Source: Alphaproteobacteria bacterium (lineage in GTDB: Bacteria > Pseudomonadota > Alphaproteobacteria > Sphingomonadales > Kordiimonadaceae). From it: a stretch of DNA of 64,000 nt. Position numbers and translations under genes: made by a program. The stretch is taken from the NCBI GenBank assembly GCA_021774735.1, contig JAJFIS010000046.1, positions 83,795 through 147,794 on the forward strand, given 5' to 3'. How positions within the stretch are numbered: the first letter of the stretch is position 1; each line of letters begins with the position of its first letter. Of this stretch, positions 46,529 through 55,544 are shown in pieces. Under the pieces are notes generated by a model that was not told where the DNA came from, did no database searches, and saw nothing but the letters and a program-made list of their open reading frames with translations.

Positions 46529-47581
46529 GTGTACCATCATACTAACGACAAGGCAAAACGTCTTGCCGAGCGGTCGATCAAATCACTCAATGATTTTGAG
46601 CTGCCGATTGCCCCACTTTATTTTTCACTTTTTTATGCCTATTATTCTGGCGAGCACCCAGATGTTTCCAAAGCAATTGATGCTTACCTCGAAGCAGGTA
46701 GACCGATCACCGAAGAGCGTTGTAAAAATATATACAATAAAATACTTGAACAAACTTCTGCAACATCAACTATCGTAGATGCAAGCGATCAACTATCCGA
46801 TATTACCAATAATTTATTGGATTTTGTTAATGAAGCTAGTGAAGGAAATCAGAACTTCACCAGCCACCTTGATGACTTTGCTAAAAAATTAGATACTGAT
46901 AATAGTCAAGAGGACATGGCAACTATGGTCCAAACCATGATGGAGCAAAGCCGTGAAACTATGGTCCGCCAATGGGACCTCGAGAAGCAGCTAGCCACAG
47001 CATCAGAGCAAATAACAACATTAAAGACTGAGCTTGAAGACGTTAATGCCGATGCCCGCACAGACCCCCTTACACAGCTTGCCAATCGTCGAGCATTTAA
47101 TGAGTTCATACAAACAGCAAGTGAAGAAGCCAGCAAGAATGACACTTCAATGACCTTGGTTATTGGTGATGTTGATAATTTCAAAGCCTTTAATGATAAA
47201 TGGGGCCACAGTTTCGGCGACCAGGTATTAAAGCTAGTCGCCCACAGCATAACGGAACATACACCGACAGACTGCTTAGCATCACGGTATGGCGGCGAAG
47301 AGTTCGCTATTGTTTTACCCGGCCATGATTTAGCCACCGCACGCGAAATAGCTGATAAGGCACGCGAATTTATCAGTAGCAAGGTGATTCGCAGAAAAGA
47401 CAGCAGTAAAAATGTAGGACAAATTACCATCAGCTTTGGTGTCGCTATTTATGAAGCAGGTGAATGCATTCCTCACTTCATTGAACGAGCCGACATGGCC
47501 CTTTATTCAGCTAAAGAACAAGGCCGCGATAGGGTCGTCTGTGCGCCAATCGGCAAAAATATCATTACAGCTGTTGCTTGA
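46529..47581 (+). CDS. GGDEF diguanylate cyclase with coiled-coil region
   Basis: Predicted to make cyclic di-GMP. Numbered from the upstream TTG (46517, 354 residues), an N-terminal helical region (about 1-80) precedes a long helical/coiled-coil stretch (about 90-178), then the GGDEF domain starting RTDPLTQLANRRAF. The active-site loop is GGEEF at 259-263. The RxxD inhibitory site that would lie just upstream is absent (TDCL there), so product inhibition at that site is not expected. No signal peptide or transmembrane helix; probably cytoplasmic. Start is uncertain: GTG at 46529 has GGAGA five bases upstream and is used here; TTG at 46517 is the alternative. Confidence 0.92.
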   Translation: MYHHTNDKAKRLAERSIKSLNDFELPIAPLYFSLFYAYYSGEHPDVSKAIDAYLEAGRPITEERCKNIYNKILEQTSATSTIVDASDQLSDITNNLLDFVNEASEGNQNFTSHLDDFAKKLDTDNSQEDMATMVQTMMEQSRETMVRQWDLEKQLATASEQITTLKTELEDVNADARTDPLTQLANRRAFNEFIQTASEEASKNDTSMTLVIGDVDNFKAFNDKWGHSFGDQVLKLVAHSITEHTPTDCLASRYGGEEFAIVLPGHDLATAREIADKAREFISSKVIRRKDSSKNVGQITISFGVAIYEAGECIPHFIERADMALYSAKEQGRDRVVCAPIGKNIITAVA

Positions 47582-47673
47582 TCCTTTCACAGCTGTTTAG
47601 ACTTGTATGGCTCGGCAATGTCACTGAGTAGCTTTTACACGCTAAAAGCAAATAGAAACTGCTCGGAGATTAT

Positions 47674-48465
47674 ATGGCTTATGAAGCGATTACATTGGAA
47701 ACCACTGCTGAAAAACTAGCCGTGCTAACCCTAAACCGCCCAGAATCCTTAAATGCGCTTAATAAAACCATGCTAGAAGAAATATTGCATGCAGTTAATA
47801 GCCTATCGAAGGATGAAAAAGCACGAGCTCTTCTCATAACCGGGGCAGGCAGGGCCTTTTCATCAGGTGCTGATTTACAGCCCACTTCGCCTGCATCCAT
47901 GGATGGTTTTGATTTCGGCCAAGCTTTGCGGGATCACTATAACCCTATCATGTTAGCGCTGGCTGATTTGAAAATGCCAATTGTCACTGCTGTGAATGGC
48001 CCTGCGGCTGGTGCGGGCATGAGCATAGCCCTCGCCGGGGATATTATCATCGCTTCAAAGTCAGCTTATTTTCTACAAGCTTTCGTCAATATTGGCCTAG
48101 TGCCAGACGCAGGTAGCAGTTATATTCTGCCTAAGCTTATTGGTCCAGCCAGAGCGAGAGCGCTGATGATGATGGGCGGCAAATTGCCCGCAGAAACAGC
48201 CCTTGATTGGGGTATGGTTTATGAAGTTGTTGACGATGACAAACTGGCAGACCATAGCCTTGACCTTGCGACAAAACTTGCAAATGGCCCCACTGTGGCA
48301 CTTGGTAATATTCGCCGGCTAATACAAAACAGTGAAAATAATAGTTTTTCGGAGCAGCTTGCACTTGAAGCTGAGCTCCAAAGTGCAACGGGCAAAAGTG
48401 AAGACACTTTAGAGGGAATATCGGCCTTTATAACAAAGCGGAAAGCTAAATTTGCTGGACGGTAG
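47674..48465 (+). CDS. Enoyl-CoA hydratase/isomerase, PaaG-like
   Basis: Crotonase-fold enzyme of 263 residues acting on an acyl-CoA. The oxyanion-hole segments GAGRAFSSGADL (about 56-67) and NGPAAGAGMSIALAGD (about 109-124) are intact. At the catalytic site the sequence is GLVPDAGSSY, with Asp where classical hydratases have Glu, as in the PaaG isomerase type; hydratase activity is therefore less certain than isomerase activity. It stands alone, 92 bases after the cyclase gene and convergent with the FG-GAP gene. Confidence 0.88.
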   Translation: MAYEAITLETTAEKLAVLTLNRPESLNALNKTMLEEILHAVNSLSKDEKARALLITGAGRAFSSGADLQPTSPASMDGFDFGQALRDHYNPIMLALADLKMPIVTAVNGPAAGAGMSIALAGDIIIASKSAYFLQAFVNIGLVPDAGSSYILPKLIGPARARALMMMGGKLPAETALDWGMVYEVVDDDKLADHSLDLATKLANGPTVALGNIRRLIQNSENNSFSEQLALEAELQSATGKSEDTLEGISAFITKRKAKFAGR

Positions 48466-48560
48466 GCAAAAGAGCATCTCATCCCTTTATAATTCTGTTG
48501 TGACGCTTTCATTGTTATGATTAGCGAGAGCTTATTATAACCATTAACATCTGAGCCGTC

Positions 48561-49892
48561 TCAGCATGCTGTAATAAGCTTTTGATCGGTGCCCTCCTCT
48601 TGCTTTTTGACCTTGTTCTTCTGCAACACAACATTGTTCAGATCAAACACATAGGCCGAACCCGCCTCCTTACCATTTTCATCATCACGAGCTGCCCCAA
48701 TAACGGCTGTTCCACAAGTCAGGTCCATACTCCAGCCAAAAACATCGCCCGCAGTGCCATCATCCGCTTGGAGTTGAATTTTCTGGCTCCATATGCCTTT
48801 CGTTCGAGTGAAGATATAAGCAGAACCAGAATTTTCACCTTTGTTATCTTGGAACATAGCGCCAATCAGCGCTGTATCCCCTGAAAGAGCAACACTCCTA
48901 CCAAATCTATCATTTGCAGCTCCATCATTTGCCGTAAGTTTGGCTTGTTCGGTCCAAACTGAGCCAGAACGCGTGAACACATAAGCCGAGCCGGAATCGA
49001 TACCCATAACATCGTCATCATCTCTACGCGCTGAGATTAAGGCTGTATCTCCGGATAGAGCGACCCTGACACCAAATATATCTGTCTCAGCGCCATCGGA
49101 CGCAGTAAGTTTTGCTTGTTGCTTCCACTGTTTGCCTGACCCGGTATAAACATATACGGCACCTGCATTTAATGCCTTCTCATCATTCAGATCAGCACCT
49201 ACCAAAATGGTTTCTCCATCAAATGCGATACTTATTCCAAAAACATCGCCTGAAGCACCATCAATAGCCGTAAGTTTAGCCTGTTGGTTCCATATATCCC
49301 CCGACCGCTTAAAAACATAGACCGAGCCGGAATCAGTGCCTTTATCGTCATCGTGCGGTGCGCCAATTACGGCCGTATCACCAAAAATGGCAATACTCTG
49401 TCCAAAACCATCTTTGACGGTGGTATCATTAGCTATAAGCTTGGCCTGTTGGCTCCATTCAGACTTATTACGGGTAAAAACATATGCTGCACCTGCATTC
49501 TCCCCATTATCATCCTGGTTCATGGCACCAATTATGGCTGTATCACCCGAAAGAGTAACTTTGCCGCCAAAACCATCCCCCTTTGCACCATCGTCGGCAA
49601 AGAGCTTGGCTTGCTGATGCCAACCACCTTTTTCTTTGATGAAAACATAAGCCGAACCAGAATCACTGCCCCTGTCGTCATCTCTTAAAGCGCCAACAAT
49701 GACAGTATCCTCCGACGCAGCAACACTGAAACCAAAAAAGTCCATTGCTGCGCCATCTGCCGCCATTAACTTAGCTTTTTCTACTTGTATGATGGACCAA
49801 GCAGGTGCAACAACAAATAATAATCCCAGTATGATTAATGGAAAATTCATTACTTTCAGGCAGATAGCTCTCAGCGCATTCATATATTTCAT
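48561..49892 (-). CDS. Exported FG-GAP repeat protein, seven-bladed propeller
   Basis: A 443-residue protein with an N-terminal signal (hydrophobic MNFPLIILGLLFVVAPAW, about 15-32) followed by seven consecutive repeats of about 55 residues. Each repeat runs QQAKL.A.DGA..D.FG.SVALSGDTA.IGA..DDD.G...SGSAYVFTR, the FG-GAP (integrin alpha-type) pattern with an Asp-rich loop that often binds calcium. Seven repeats predict one closed seven-bladed beta-propeller, secreted or surface-exposed. A short charged tail ends in Cys. Function is unknown. It lies on the strand opposite to its neighbours and divergent from mlaE. Confidence 0.9.
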   Translation of the reverse strand: MKYMNALRAICLKVMNFPLIILGLLFVVAPAWSIIQVEKAKLMAADGAAMDFFGFSVAASEDTVIVGALRDDDRGSDSGSAYVFIKEKGGWHQQAKLFADDGAKGDGFGGKVTLSGDTAIIGAMNQDDNGENAGAAYVFTRNKSEWSQQAKLIANDTTVKDGFGQSIAIFGDTAVIGAPHDDDKGTDSGSVYVFKRSGDIWNQQAKLTAIDGASGDVFGISIAFDGETILVGADLNDEKALNAGAVYVYTGSGKQWKQQAKLTASDGAETDIFGVRVALSGDTALISARRDDDDVMGIDSGSAYVFTRSGSVWTEQAKLTANDGAANDRFGRSVALSGDTALIGAMFQDNKGENSGSAYIFTRTKGIWSQKIQLQADDGTAGDVFGWSMDLTCGTAVIGAARDDENGKEAGSAYVFDLNNVVLQKNKVKKQEEGTDQKLITAC

Positions 49893-50221
49893 CTCTCAAC
49901 TTGTTGTTTTCATAATCTGATGCTACGTAAAAGCAACATCACCGTCTGTTATACTATAACTTTTTACAAGCAGAATCTTATCAATTTGGTTGGTTCATAT
50001 ATTATGGCTATCTTAATCCTGATGACAATTTGACTAACCTTTAACAAGGTTTCTATAACTAGATGAAATTTGTGATTTTGATTGTCGATGAAAGCTTATT
50101 AAAAACCATTTATTCAAAAAATTGTGAAAATACGAAGATGCCCCTTTTTTTGCCGCTTTTATACAGGCATAAAGATATTTCACATTGAACTGGCCAATAA
50201 GCCGTAAGAGGAAATGCCTAG
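49893..50221. other. Divergent intergenic region, FG-GAP gene and mlaE
   Basis: About 330 bases, AT-rich, between two divergent genes. On the plus strand it holds a good promoter for mlaE (50030-50059) with an inverted repeat in its spacer. On the minus strand TTGATA with -10-like hexamers near 49965 could drive the FG-GAP gene, but spacing is poor. No gene or structured RNA was recognised. Confidence 0.5.
50030..50059 (+). promoter_or_regulatory. Promoter of mlaEF with inverted repeat in spacer
   Basis: TTGACT at 50030-50035, 18-base spacer, TATAAC at 50054-50059, each hexamer one base from consensus. The spacer contains the perfect inverted repeat AACCTT-TAAC-AAGGTT (50036-50051), placed where a repressor or MerR-type regulator would act. 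The predicted leader is about 155 bases. Confidence 0.6.
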
Positions 50222-51007
50222 GTGCTATCTATTTTTGAACCCCTTGCCATTATTGGCCGTGTCGTTATGGCCGCGCTGGCTGAACTTGGTCGCTTATCCA
50301 AGTTCACCGCTGAAGCCGTAAAAAATATTTTCCTACCCCCTTTTTATTGGCGTCTTATTTTAAAGCAGATGCTGCATATTGGTTATTATAGCCTGCCGGT
50401 TGTTGGTCTCACGGCACTTTTCACCGGCGCTGCTCTCGCCCAACAAATTTTTGTCGGTGGATCGCGCTTTAACGCTGAGAGCGTTGTGCCCGGGGTTGTG
50501 GTTATCGCCATTGTGCGCGAGCTCGGACCCGTCCTTGGCGGCCTTATGGTGGCTGGACGGGTTTCTAGTGCCATGGCAGCAGAGCTTGGCACCATGCGTG
50601 TGACCGAGCAAATTGACGCGCTAACGACCCTTTCAACGGACCCTTTTAAATATCTTGTCGTCCCGCGTTTAATTGCAAGCGTTTTTACCCTACCTCTACT
50701 GGTTCTTGTTGCCAACGTCATTGGGGTTTTGGGTGGCTATTTAATCGGTACAGAACGCTTAGGTCTTAACGCTGGAGCATATCTTAAAGTCACGGTTGAC
50801 TTTCTTGAACAAGCCGACGTTATATCCTCGCTCGTAAAAGCCGCTGTCTTTGGTTTTTTCATTGCCTTGATGGGTAGTTATTATGGCTATCACAGTAGCG
50901 GCGGCGCTCAAGGGGTGGGTAAAGCCACCACAAATGCAGTGGTTGGTGCCTTCATCACTATTTTGCTGGCCAATTTAATCATTACCATTGTCGTTTTCGG
51001 CACATAG
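50222..51007 (+). CDS. mlaE: MlaE-type ABC transporter permease
   Basis: Inner-membrane permease of the Mla phospholipid transport system that maintains outer-membrane lipid asymmetry. It has 261 residues and about five to six helices, with the family core VPGVVVIAIVRELGPVLGGLMVAGRVSSAMAAELGTMRVTEQIDAL. Start is GTG at 50222 with AGAGGAA eight bases upstream. It is followed 10 bases later by the ATPase gene; the substrate-binding mlaD and periplasmic mlaC genes are not in this cluster. Confidence 0.92.
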   Translation: MLSIFEPLAIIGRVVMAALAELGRLSKFTAEAVKNIFLPPFYWRLILKQMLHIGYYSLPVVGLTALFTGAALAQQIFVGGSRFNAESVVPGVVVIAIVRELGPVLGGLMVAGRVSSAMAAELGTMRVTEQIDALTTLSTDPFKYLVVPRLIASVFTLPLLVLVANVIGVLGGYLIGTERLGLNAGAYLKVTVDFLEQADVISSLVKAAVFGFFIALMGSYYGYHSSGGAQGVGKATTNAVVGAFITILLANLIITIVVFGT

Positions 51008-51017
51008 AGGATAGCAT

Positions 51018-51800
51018 ATGAAAAATGATACTATCCCGATGATCCAACTTGAAAATGTAACCAAGCATTTTGGGTCTAAGCATGTTTTAAATGGCGTAAA
51101 CCTTTCTGTAGCTCGTGGTGAATCTCTCGTTATTATAGGCGGGTCTGGCACGGGTAAATCAGTTACACTAAAATGTATTCTGGGGTTATTAAAAGCCGAC
51201 AGCGGCACCATTAATGTGGATGGTAGAGATGTAACGCTCATGGGCAAATCAGAGCGCAAAAAAATTCTGAGTAAATTTGGCATGCTGTTCCAAGGTGCTG
51301 CCCTGTTTGATAGCATGAAGGTGTGGGAAAATGTTGCCTTTGGCCTAATCCAAGGCCAAGGCATGGACCGGGTATCAGCGCGTGAAATTGCTACTGAAAA
51401 GTTACGCCGGGTTGGCCTAAGCCCCGATGTAGGTGACCTTTCCCCATCAGAACTCTCTGGTGGCATGCAAAAGCGGGTAGGCCTTGCTCGTGCCATTGCC
51501 GCAGAGCCCGAAATTATATTCTTTGACGAGCCAACGACAGGGCTTGACCCTATTATGGCTGATGTCATTAATGATTTGATTGTCGAATGTGTCACCGACC
51601 TTGGGGCAACCACCTTATCCATTACCCATGACATGGCAAGTGCGCGCAAAATAGCTGACCGTATCGCCATGATCCATAAAGGTGAAATTATTTGGGAAGG
51701 TTCCAAGGCAGAGGTCGACAAAAGCGACAATCCCTATGTTGAACAATTTATCCATGGTCGCGCTGATGGCCCTATCCAAATGGAAATTTTAAAGCCATAA
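51018..51800 (+). CDS. mlaF: MlaF-type ABC transporter ATP-binding protein
   Basis: ATPase partner of MlaE, 260 residues. Walker A GGSGTGKSVTLK lies at about 42-53, the signature is LSGGMQKRVGLARAIA, Walker B IIFFDEPTTGLDPIMADVI and the switch His in TTLSITHDM. The C-terminal extension (YVEQFIHGRADGPIQ) is typical of MlaF/Mkl proteins. Ten bases after mlaE and 39 before radA. Confidence 0.93.
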   Translation: MKNDTIPMIQLENVTKHFGSKHVLNGVNLSVARGESLVIIGGSGTGKSVTLKCILGLLKADSGTINVDGRDVTLMGKSERKKILSKFGMLFQGAALFDSMKVWENVAFGLIQGQGMDRVSAREIATEKLRRVGLSPDVGDLSPSELSGGMQKRVGLARAIAAEPEIIFFDEPTTGLDPIMADVINDLIVECVTDLGATTLSITHDMASARKIADRIAMIHKGEIIWEGSKAEVDKSDNPYVEQFIHGRADGPIQMEILKP

Positions 51801-51839
51801 TCCCATCAATAGCTAAAAAATAACGGCAGGAACGGTTAT

Positions 51840-53213
51840 ATGGCTCGCGCCAAGAAATCATATGTTTGTAGCAATTGCGGTGCCATTCATGGGCGCTGGC
51901 AAGGCAAATGCGAAGATTGTGGTGGCTGGAACTGTATTACAGAGGAAGTGCCCCAGACCTCTGGCGCCCCTAAGGGCCTGAGCGGCAAAAAAGGTAGGAT
52001 CATTGAAATTACAGGCCTTGATACACCCGCCGAAGACACCCCGCGACTGAAAACCGGCATTGATGAATTTGACCGCGCTCTGGGTGGTGGTCTCGTCAAA
52101 GCATCCGCCGTTCTTATAGGCGGTGACCCGGGCATCGGTAAATCCACCATATTACTCCAAGCTATGGGTAAGCTCGCCCTCACAGGTGTTGATTGCCTTT
52201 ATATTTCTGGCGAAGAAGCAACCGCACAAATCCAAATGCGGGCGGAACGACTTGGCCTAACAGGTGCTCCCCTAAAGCTAGCAACAGCGACCAACTTGCG
52301 TGATATCTTAACCACACTGGATAGCGGCAATCCACCCCGTGTAGTGGTTATAGATTCTATCCAAACTCTATATGCTGATCACGTGGAGAGTGCTCCTGGC
52401 ACGGTCAGCCAAGTGCGTATATGCGCTAATGAGCTTATCAGCTATGCCAAACGCAAAGGTACCATTGTGTTGCTGGTTGGTCATGTTACCAAGGACGGCC
52501 AAATTGCAGGCCCGAGGGTGCTTGAGCATATGGTTGATACCGTTTTATATTTTGAAGGCGACAGGGGCCATCAATTCCGCATTCTGCGCGCGGTGAAAAA
52601 CCGTTTTGGCGGTACCGATGAAATTGGTGTTTTCGAGATGACCGGTGCGGGTCTGTCTGAAGTGCCAAACCCATCAGCGCTATTTTTATCGGACCGTAAT
52701 AGCCGGGAACCCGGCTCAGCCGTGCTAGCTGGCATGGAAGGTTCCCGTCCAGTATTGCTGGAAATTCAAGCACTTGTAGCCCGCTCTTCAGCGGCCAACC
52801 CACGCCGCGCTGTCGTTGGTTGGGATAGTGGTAGGCTTGCCATGGTGCTGGCCGTGCTTGACCAACGCGCGGGTTTGGGCCTCGCGGGATGCGATATATA
52901 TTTGAATGTGGCGGGCGGCTTGAAAGTTAGTGAACCGGCGGCTGACCTGGCTGTTGCGGCAGCGCTTATAAGTTCGCTGGCACAAGTCCCTGTGCCCGAT
53001 GAAACGGTTGTTTTCGGCGAGATAAGCTTATCTGGTGATATTCGCTCGGTCTCTCAAGCCGGTGCCCGCATGAAGGAAGCAGAGAAACTAGGCTTTTCTG
53101 GTGCCATGATGCCATCAAGCCAAAAATTGGCAGGTAGCTCTGCCCTTTCACAACAATCTATGGCACGCGTGACCGAGTTAGTGGACTTTTTTCTGCCCGG
53201 TGGGCTATCATAA
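51840..53213 (+). CDS. radA: DNA repair protein RadA
   Basis: RecA-like branch-migration helicase in recombination. It has 457 residues. The N-terminal zinc finger uses Cys10, 13, 24 and 27 (CSNCGAIHGRWQGKCEDC), Walker A GGDPGIGKST follows near 96, and the RadA-specific KNRFG motif is present. The C-terminal Lon-protease-like domain (GLAGCDIYLNVAGGLKVSEPAADLAVA) lacks the catalytic pair as usual. AGGAA precedes the ATG. Confidence 0.96.
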   Translation: MARAKKSYVCSNCGAIHGRWQGKCEDCGGWNCITEEVPQTSGAPKGLSGKKGRIIEITGLDTPAEDTPRLKTGIDEFDRALGGGLVKASAVLIGGDPGIGKSTILLQAMGKLALTGVDCLYISGEEATAQIQMRAERLGLTGAPLKLATATNLRDILTTLDSGNPPRVVVIDSIQTLYADHVESAPGTVSQVRICANELISYAKRKGTIVLLVGHVTKDGQIAGPRVLEHMVDTVLYFEGDRGHQFRILRAVKNRFGGTDEIGVFEMTGAGLSEVPNPSALFLSDRNSREPGSAVLAGMEGSRPVLLEIQALVARSSAANPRRAVVGWDSGRLAMVLAVLDQRAGLGLAGCDIYLNVAGGLKVSEPAADLAVAAALISSLAQVPVPDETVVFGEISLSGDIRSVSQAGARMKEAEKLGFSGAMMPSSQKLAGSSALSQQSMARVTELVDFFLPGGLS

Positions 53214-53242
53214 AGGCCTAGGCATAAGGATAGAAGTAACCC

Positions 53243-53938
53243 ATGGATACAGCATCTCTCACGCAAGACCTTACCGCATTTGACATTGGCATATTGATCA
53301 TTGTTGGCCTATCGACCATTTTGGCTTTTTCCCGTGGCTTTGCAACAGTTGCCCTTAGCCTAGCCGCATGGGTGGTTAGCTTTGTTGTCTCTGTCTTTGG
53401 CTTTACCTTTTTCCGCCCCTATGGCCGCGACCTTATCAGCAATGAAGCTCTGGCAGACATTGTCACCCTTGTTGGCGTTTTCATTATTGTTTTGATCATA
53501 TTGAAGCTGGTCGCAGGTATGATTGGTAAATCGGTGAAAGATAGCCCCCTTGGCTTTCTTGATCGCTCGCTTGGTGCTTTATTTGGCTTGTTACGCGGCA
53601 TCGTAATTGTTTCGCTGTTATATTTGGGCGTTAGTGTATTCTTCAACACCGATAAATTACCTGAATGGGTCAAGGATGCTAAGCTTCGCCCCATGGTCGC
53701 GTGGTCGGCGGATATCCTGCAAGAATTAGCCGAAGACTTCCTTGACCGGGAAGACCAAACCGACACTGAGCGCATGTTACGCGAAGCCGCAGCCAAGAGC
53801 CAATTTAATAGTGAAGCCGCCGAAGAAGCCGCTGGTGCCATTTACCGCACGGGTTCTGACAAAATAGGTGATATGATCGAAAACCAGCTCAACAATGAAG
53901 ACGAAGAGGCGGGAAAAAAGAACGATAAAGATGGTTAA
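53243..53938 (+). CDS. cvpA: CvpA family membrane protein
   Basis: A 231-residue inner-membrane protein with four predicted helices in the first 130 residues, including the family segments FDIGILIIVGLSTILAFSRGF and SPLGFLDRSLGALFGLLRGI. The C-terminal 100 residues are cytoplasmic, charged and Ala/Glu-rich. CvpA was named for colicin V production and is often next to purF, as here; its molecular role is not settled. Confidence 0.92.
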   Translation: MDTASLTQDLTAFDIGILIIVGLSTILAFSRGFATVALSLAAWVVSFVVSVFGFTFFRPYGRDLISNEALADIVTLVGVFIIVLIILKLVAGMIGKSVKDSPLGFLDRSLGALFGLLRGIVIVSLLYLGVSVFFNTDKLPEWVKDAKLRPMVAWSADILQELAEDFLDREDQTDTERMLREAAAKSQFNSEAAEEAAGAIYRTGSDKIGDMIENQLNNEDEEAGKKNDKDG

Positions 53939-53941
53939 TTT

Positions 53942-53969
53942 TTGACAGGATATGACTATCTAATAGTGA
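53942..53969 (+). promoter_or_regulatory. Possible promoter of purF
   Basis: Perfect TTGACA at 53942-53947 with a 16-base spacer to TAGTGA (53964-53969), a poor -10. It lies directly after the cvpA stop, about 90 bases before purF. Confidence 0.35.
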
Positions 53970-54060
53970 ATGGCATTTTTGGGCTAGGCATAAAGATTAA
54001 ATAACCGTATATCATCCTCATAGCGGACCGTAGATCAGTCTTATTTGTTGGAAACTACAC

Positions 54061-55542
54061 ATGAATGATGCCCCCGGCACTTTTTCCACCAATCCATTCG
54101 ATGATGATAAATTGCATGAGGAATGCGGCGTTTTTGGCATTTGGGGCTCTGATGATGCCACTGCCCACACAGCCCTTGGTTTGCACGCTCTACAGCACCG
54201 TGGGCAGGAAGCTGCTGGCATAACCGCCTATAACGGCAAGCATTTTTTCACTAAACGGGTTTTAGGGCTGGTATCAGATAACTTTACATCCAAAGAGGTA
54301 ATCGACGCCCTGCCAGGCGATAATGCCATTGGCCATGTGCGCTATAGCACAGCGGGAGACACCGACCTGCGCAATTGTCAGCCACTATTCGCTGAGTTTG
54401 CTTCTGGTGGCTTTGCCGTCGCCCATAACGGCAATCTTACCAATGCCACCCACCTGCGCCGTTCTCTAGTCTCTCGCGGGTCTATATTCCAATCCACTTC
54501 CGACACGGAAACCCTCATTCATCTAATCGCTACCAGCCATTTCCGTAATCTTATGGACAGGCTGGTTGATGCCCTGAGGCAAATTGAAGGGGCATACAGC
54601 CTTGTAGCCCTGACCAGCGAAGGCATGATAGGGGTCCGTGATCCGCTTGGGGTTAGACCCTTGGCACTCGGCAAATTAGACGACAGTTACATTCTATGCT
54701 CAGAGACCTGCGCGCTGGATATTATAGGCGCAGAATTTATCCGAGATATTGAGCCCGGTGAAATTGTTACCATTGATGAAAATGGTATCAAGTCTAATAA
54801 ACCATTCCCGGACTGCAAACCTCGCCCCTGCGTTTTTGAGCATGTTTATTTTTCCCGCCCCGACAGCCTTGTCGGTGGCTTAAGCGTTTATGATGTGCGC
54901 AAACGCATTGGTGCCGAGCTTGCGCGTGAATTCCCGGTTGACGTTGATGTGGTGATACCGGTACCTGATTCCGGAACCCCGGCCGCAATAGGCTTTGCCG
55001 TGGAGGCTGGCTTACCGTTTGAACTTGGCATAATCCGCAATCATTATGTTGGCCGTACCTTCATTGAGCCATCAGACCAGATTCGCCACTTCGGTGTTAA
55101 ACTGAAGCATAATGCCAACCGCTGGCACATCAAAGGCAAGAAGATCGTGTTGGTTGACGATTCGATTGTACGCGGCACGACCTCGCTTAAAATTGTCGAG
55201 CTTATGCGCCAAGCAGGGGCAACTGAGGTTCATATGCGCATTGCATCACCGCCCACAGCCCATGCCTGTTTTTACGGGGTTGATACTCCAGAGCGCAAGA
55301 AACTATTGGCTGGACGCTTTGATCTTGAAGGTATGCGAAATTATATCGGAGCAGATTCGCTTGCGTTTCTATCCAATGATGGCTTGTACCGCGCATGCTA
55401 TCAACCTGATGGGCGTAATGAAGCAGCGCCCCAATTCTGTGATGCCTGCTTCACAGGGGACTATCCAACCTTCTTGACCGACCAGTCTGAGCAAGAAGAA
55501 AATAATAATCAGCTTGAGCTGATCGCTTCACCGGGAAAATAA
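54061..55542 (+). CDS. purF: Amidophosphoribosyltransferase
   Basis: First committed step of purine synthesis, transferring glutamine amide nitrogen to PRPP. It has 493 residues. The N-terminal glutaminase nucleophile is Cys22 (HEECGVFGIWG), implying removal of a 21-residue propeptide. The PRPP loop VLVDDSIVRGTTS lies near 363-375. Cys in CKPRPCVFEHVYFSRPDS, HACFYGVDTP and FCDACFTGDYPT match the Bacillus-type 4Fe-4S ligand positions, so an iron-sulfur form is likely. SDR follows two bases later. Confidence 0.96.
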   Translation: MNDAPGTFSTNPFDDDKLHEECGVFGIWGSDDATAHTALGLHALQHRGQEAAGITAYNGKHFFTKRVLGLVSDNFTSKEVIDALPGDNAIGHVRYSTAGDTDLRNCQPLFAEFASGGFAVAHNGNLTNATHLRRSLVSRGSIFQSTSDTETLIHLIATSHFRNLMDRLVDALRQIEGAYSLVALTSEGMIGVRDPLGVRPLALGKLDDSYILCSETCALDIIGAEFIRDIEPGEIVTIDENGIKSNKPFPDCKPRPCVFEHVYFSRPDSLVGGLSVYDVRKRIGAELAREFPVDVDVVIPVPDSGTPAAIGFAVEAGLPFELGIIRNHYVGRTFIEPSDQIRHFGVKLKHNANRWHIKGKKIVLVDDSIVRGTTSLKIVELMRQAGATEVHMRIASPPTAHACFYGVDTPERKKLLAGRFDLEGMRNYIGADSLAFLSNDGLYRACYQPDGRNEAAPQFCDACFTGDYPTFLTDQSEQEENNNQLELIASPGK

Positions 55543-55544
55543 CA

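Noticed and set aside
48600..49760. Regular DNA repeats of about 165 bases
   Set aside because: As a repeat array this is explained by the seven coding repeats of the FG-GAP protein.
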